This document shows, in pieces, positions 52,262 through 52,756 of a stretch of DNA of 52,756 nucleotides. The first letter of the stretch is position 1, and every line of letters starts with the position of its first letter. The position numbers were made by a program, and so were the translations under genes. The notes beneath the pieces are model-generated. The model worked only from the letters and a program-made list of their open reading frames with translations, had not been told where the DNA came from and did no database searches. The DNA comes from an uncultured Hungatella sp. (GTDB lineage: Bacteria > Bacillota > Clostridia > Lachnospirales > Lachnospiraceae): contig CAMTAF010000010.1 in the NCBI GenBank assembly GCA_947066955.1, positions 1 through 52,756 of the forward strand. The letters run 5' to 3'.

Positions 52262-52756
52262 CAGAAAGAGAAAAAATGCTTGCGGGGCAGCTTTATGACT
52301 GCGGCGATGAGGAACTTTTAACCCAATGGCATAAAGCAAAGGATTTAGCAAGGAAGTATAACCAGACGGATTCCGCTAATGAACAAGAAAAAGAACAGAT
52401 TTTGAGTGACTTATTGGGAGGGAAAGGAAAAAATCTCTGGATTACCCCGCCTTTCTTTGTTGACTATGGAAATAATATCTATTTTGGTAATAATTGCGAA
52501 GTAAATATGAATTGCACATTTTTGGATGATAATATCATCCGAATTGGCGACAATGCTTTGATTGCTCCTAATGTTCAAATTTATACGGCATTTCATCCGA
52601 CAAATGCGGTTGACCGTTTTGGAACGCCGAAAGAAGATGGTTCTTTTGAATTTTGTAAAACCCAAACAGCACCCGTTGTAATAGGAAACAATGTATGGAT
52701 AGGCGGAGGAGCCATTATTATGCCAGGCGTTACGATTGGGGATAATGTGGTAATTG
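52258..52756 (+). CDS. Maltose/galactoside O-acetyltransferase, cut by window end
   Basis: At least 166 aa, open at the right edge. N-terminal Maa domain (MTEREKMLAGQLYDCGDEEL, helical), then left-handed beta-helix hexapeptide repeats (FFVDYGNNIYFGNNCEVNMN, IRIGDNALIAPNVQIYTAFH with the catalytic His at about residue 112, and PVVIGNNVWIGGGAIIMPGV). Transfers acetyl from acetyl-CoA to sugars. SD AAAGGAGAG before ATG 52258, which overlaps the end of the MBL remnant. Confidence 0.92.
   Translation, partial: MTEREKMLAGQLYDCGDEELLTQWHKAKDLARKYNQTDSANEQEKEQILSDLLGGKGKNLWITPPFFVDYGNNIYFGNNCEVNMNCTFLDDNIIRIGDNALIAPNVQIYTAFHPTNAVDRFGTPKEDGSFEFCKTQTAPVVIGNNVWIGGGAIIMPGVTIGDNVVI

Overview
The window looks like chromosomal DNA of a gut-type Clostridia, most likely a Lachnospiraceae member. 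Supporting families are a split ThrE exporter, tandem YbjN-like proteins, choline-binding-type wall repeats on secreted enzymes, an orphan DctP binding protein beside an AraC-type two-component system, Gram-positive LexA boxes and SD-rich starts. This is inferred from gene families; there is no rRNA or tRNA in the window to confirm it.

Region 1 (1-10.1 kb) is accessory. A DUF3990-type toxin-antitoxin pair is followed by a phage-derived locus built around a divergent promoter region. Leftward runs a QDE-1/YonO-like single-subunit RNA polymerase (DxDGD motif), an HU-like protein, a protein resembling a phage tail chaperone, a small zinc protein, a CHAP endolysin, an LL-H-type holin and a membrane-anchored partner. 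Rightward runs a protein that fuses a sigma-70-like N-terminus to a DUF262 (ParB/GmrS-like) domain. Two LexA-type SOS boxes lie between them, one inside the spacer of a near-consensus promoter. No capsid, portal, terminase, integrase or tail-fibre gene is present. This SOS-linked polymerase/sigma/lysis locus is the best candidate for an undescribed system.

Region 2 (10.2-31.9 kb) is mostly housekeeping and metabolism: an EndoQ-UvrD fusion, an ECF sigma/anti-sigma pair split by a repeat insertion, a diguanylate cyclase coupled to acetate kinase, a TetR regulator, glycogen branching enzyme with a MITE in its 3' end, the ThrE pair, YbjN paralogues, an alpha/beta hydrolase, a GH3 N-acetylhexosaminidase lipoprotein, a GH5 endoglucanase, and a histidine kinase/AraC response regulator/DctP sensing operon next to a large secreted GH28-type pectinase (32-35.7 kb).

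Region 3 (36-52.7 kb) is a patchwork of accessory genes and remnants, AT-rich in places. It holds two separate RloA/RloB (AAA ATPase + TOPRIM-like) defence pairs, a DUF4143 ATPase, a sirtuin with Gln at the catalytic His position, a MATE pump, a flavin reductase/SCP2/membrane fusion, a GNAT acetyltransferase, and broken genes (AbiEii-like, MerR/TipA-like, AAA-Fic chimera, metallo-beta-lactamase). A sugar O-acetyltransferase gene is cut by the window end.

A family of about 87-89 bp palindromic repeats, each starting with an SD-like GGAGGAAGG, occurs at the left edge, between sigma and anti-sigma (14.1 kb), and as a tandem pair in the leader of the second RloAB operon (46.9 kb). No CRISPR array, tRNA or rRNA was seen.
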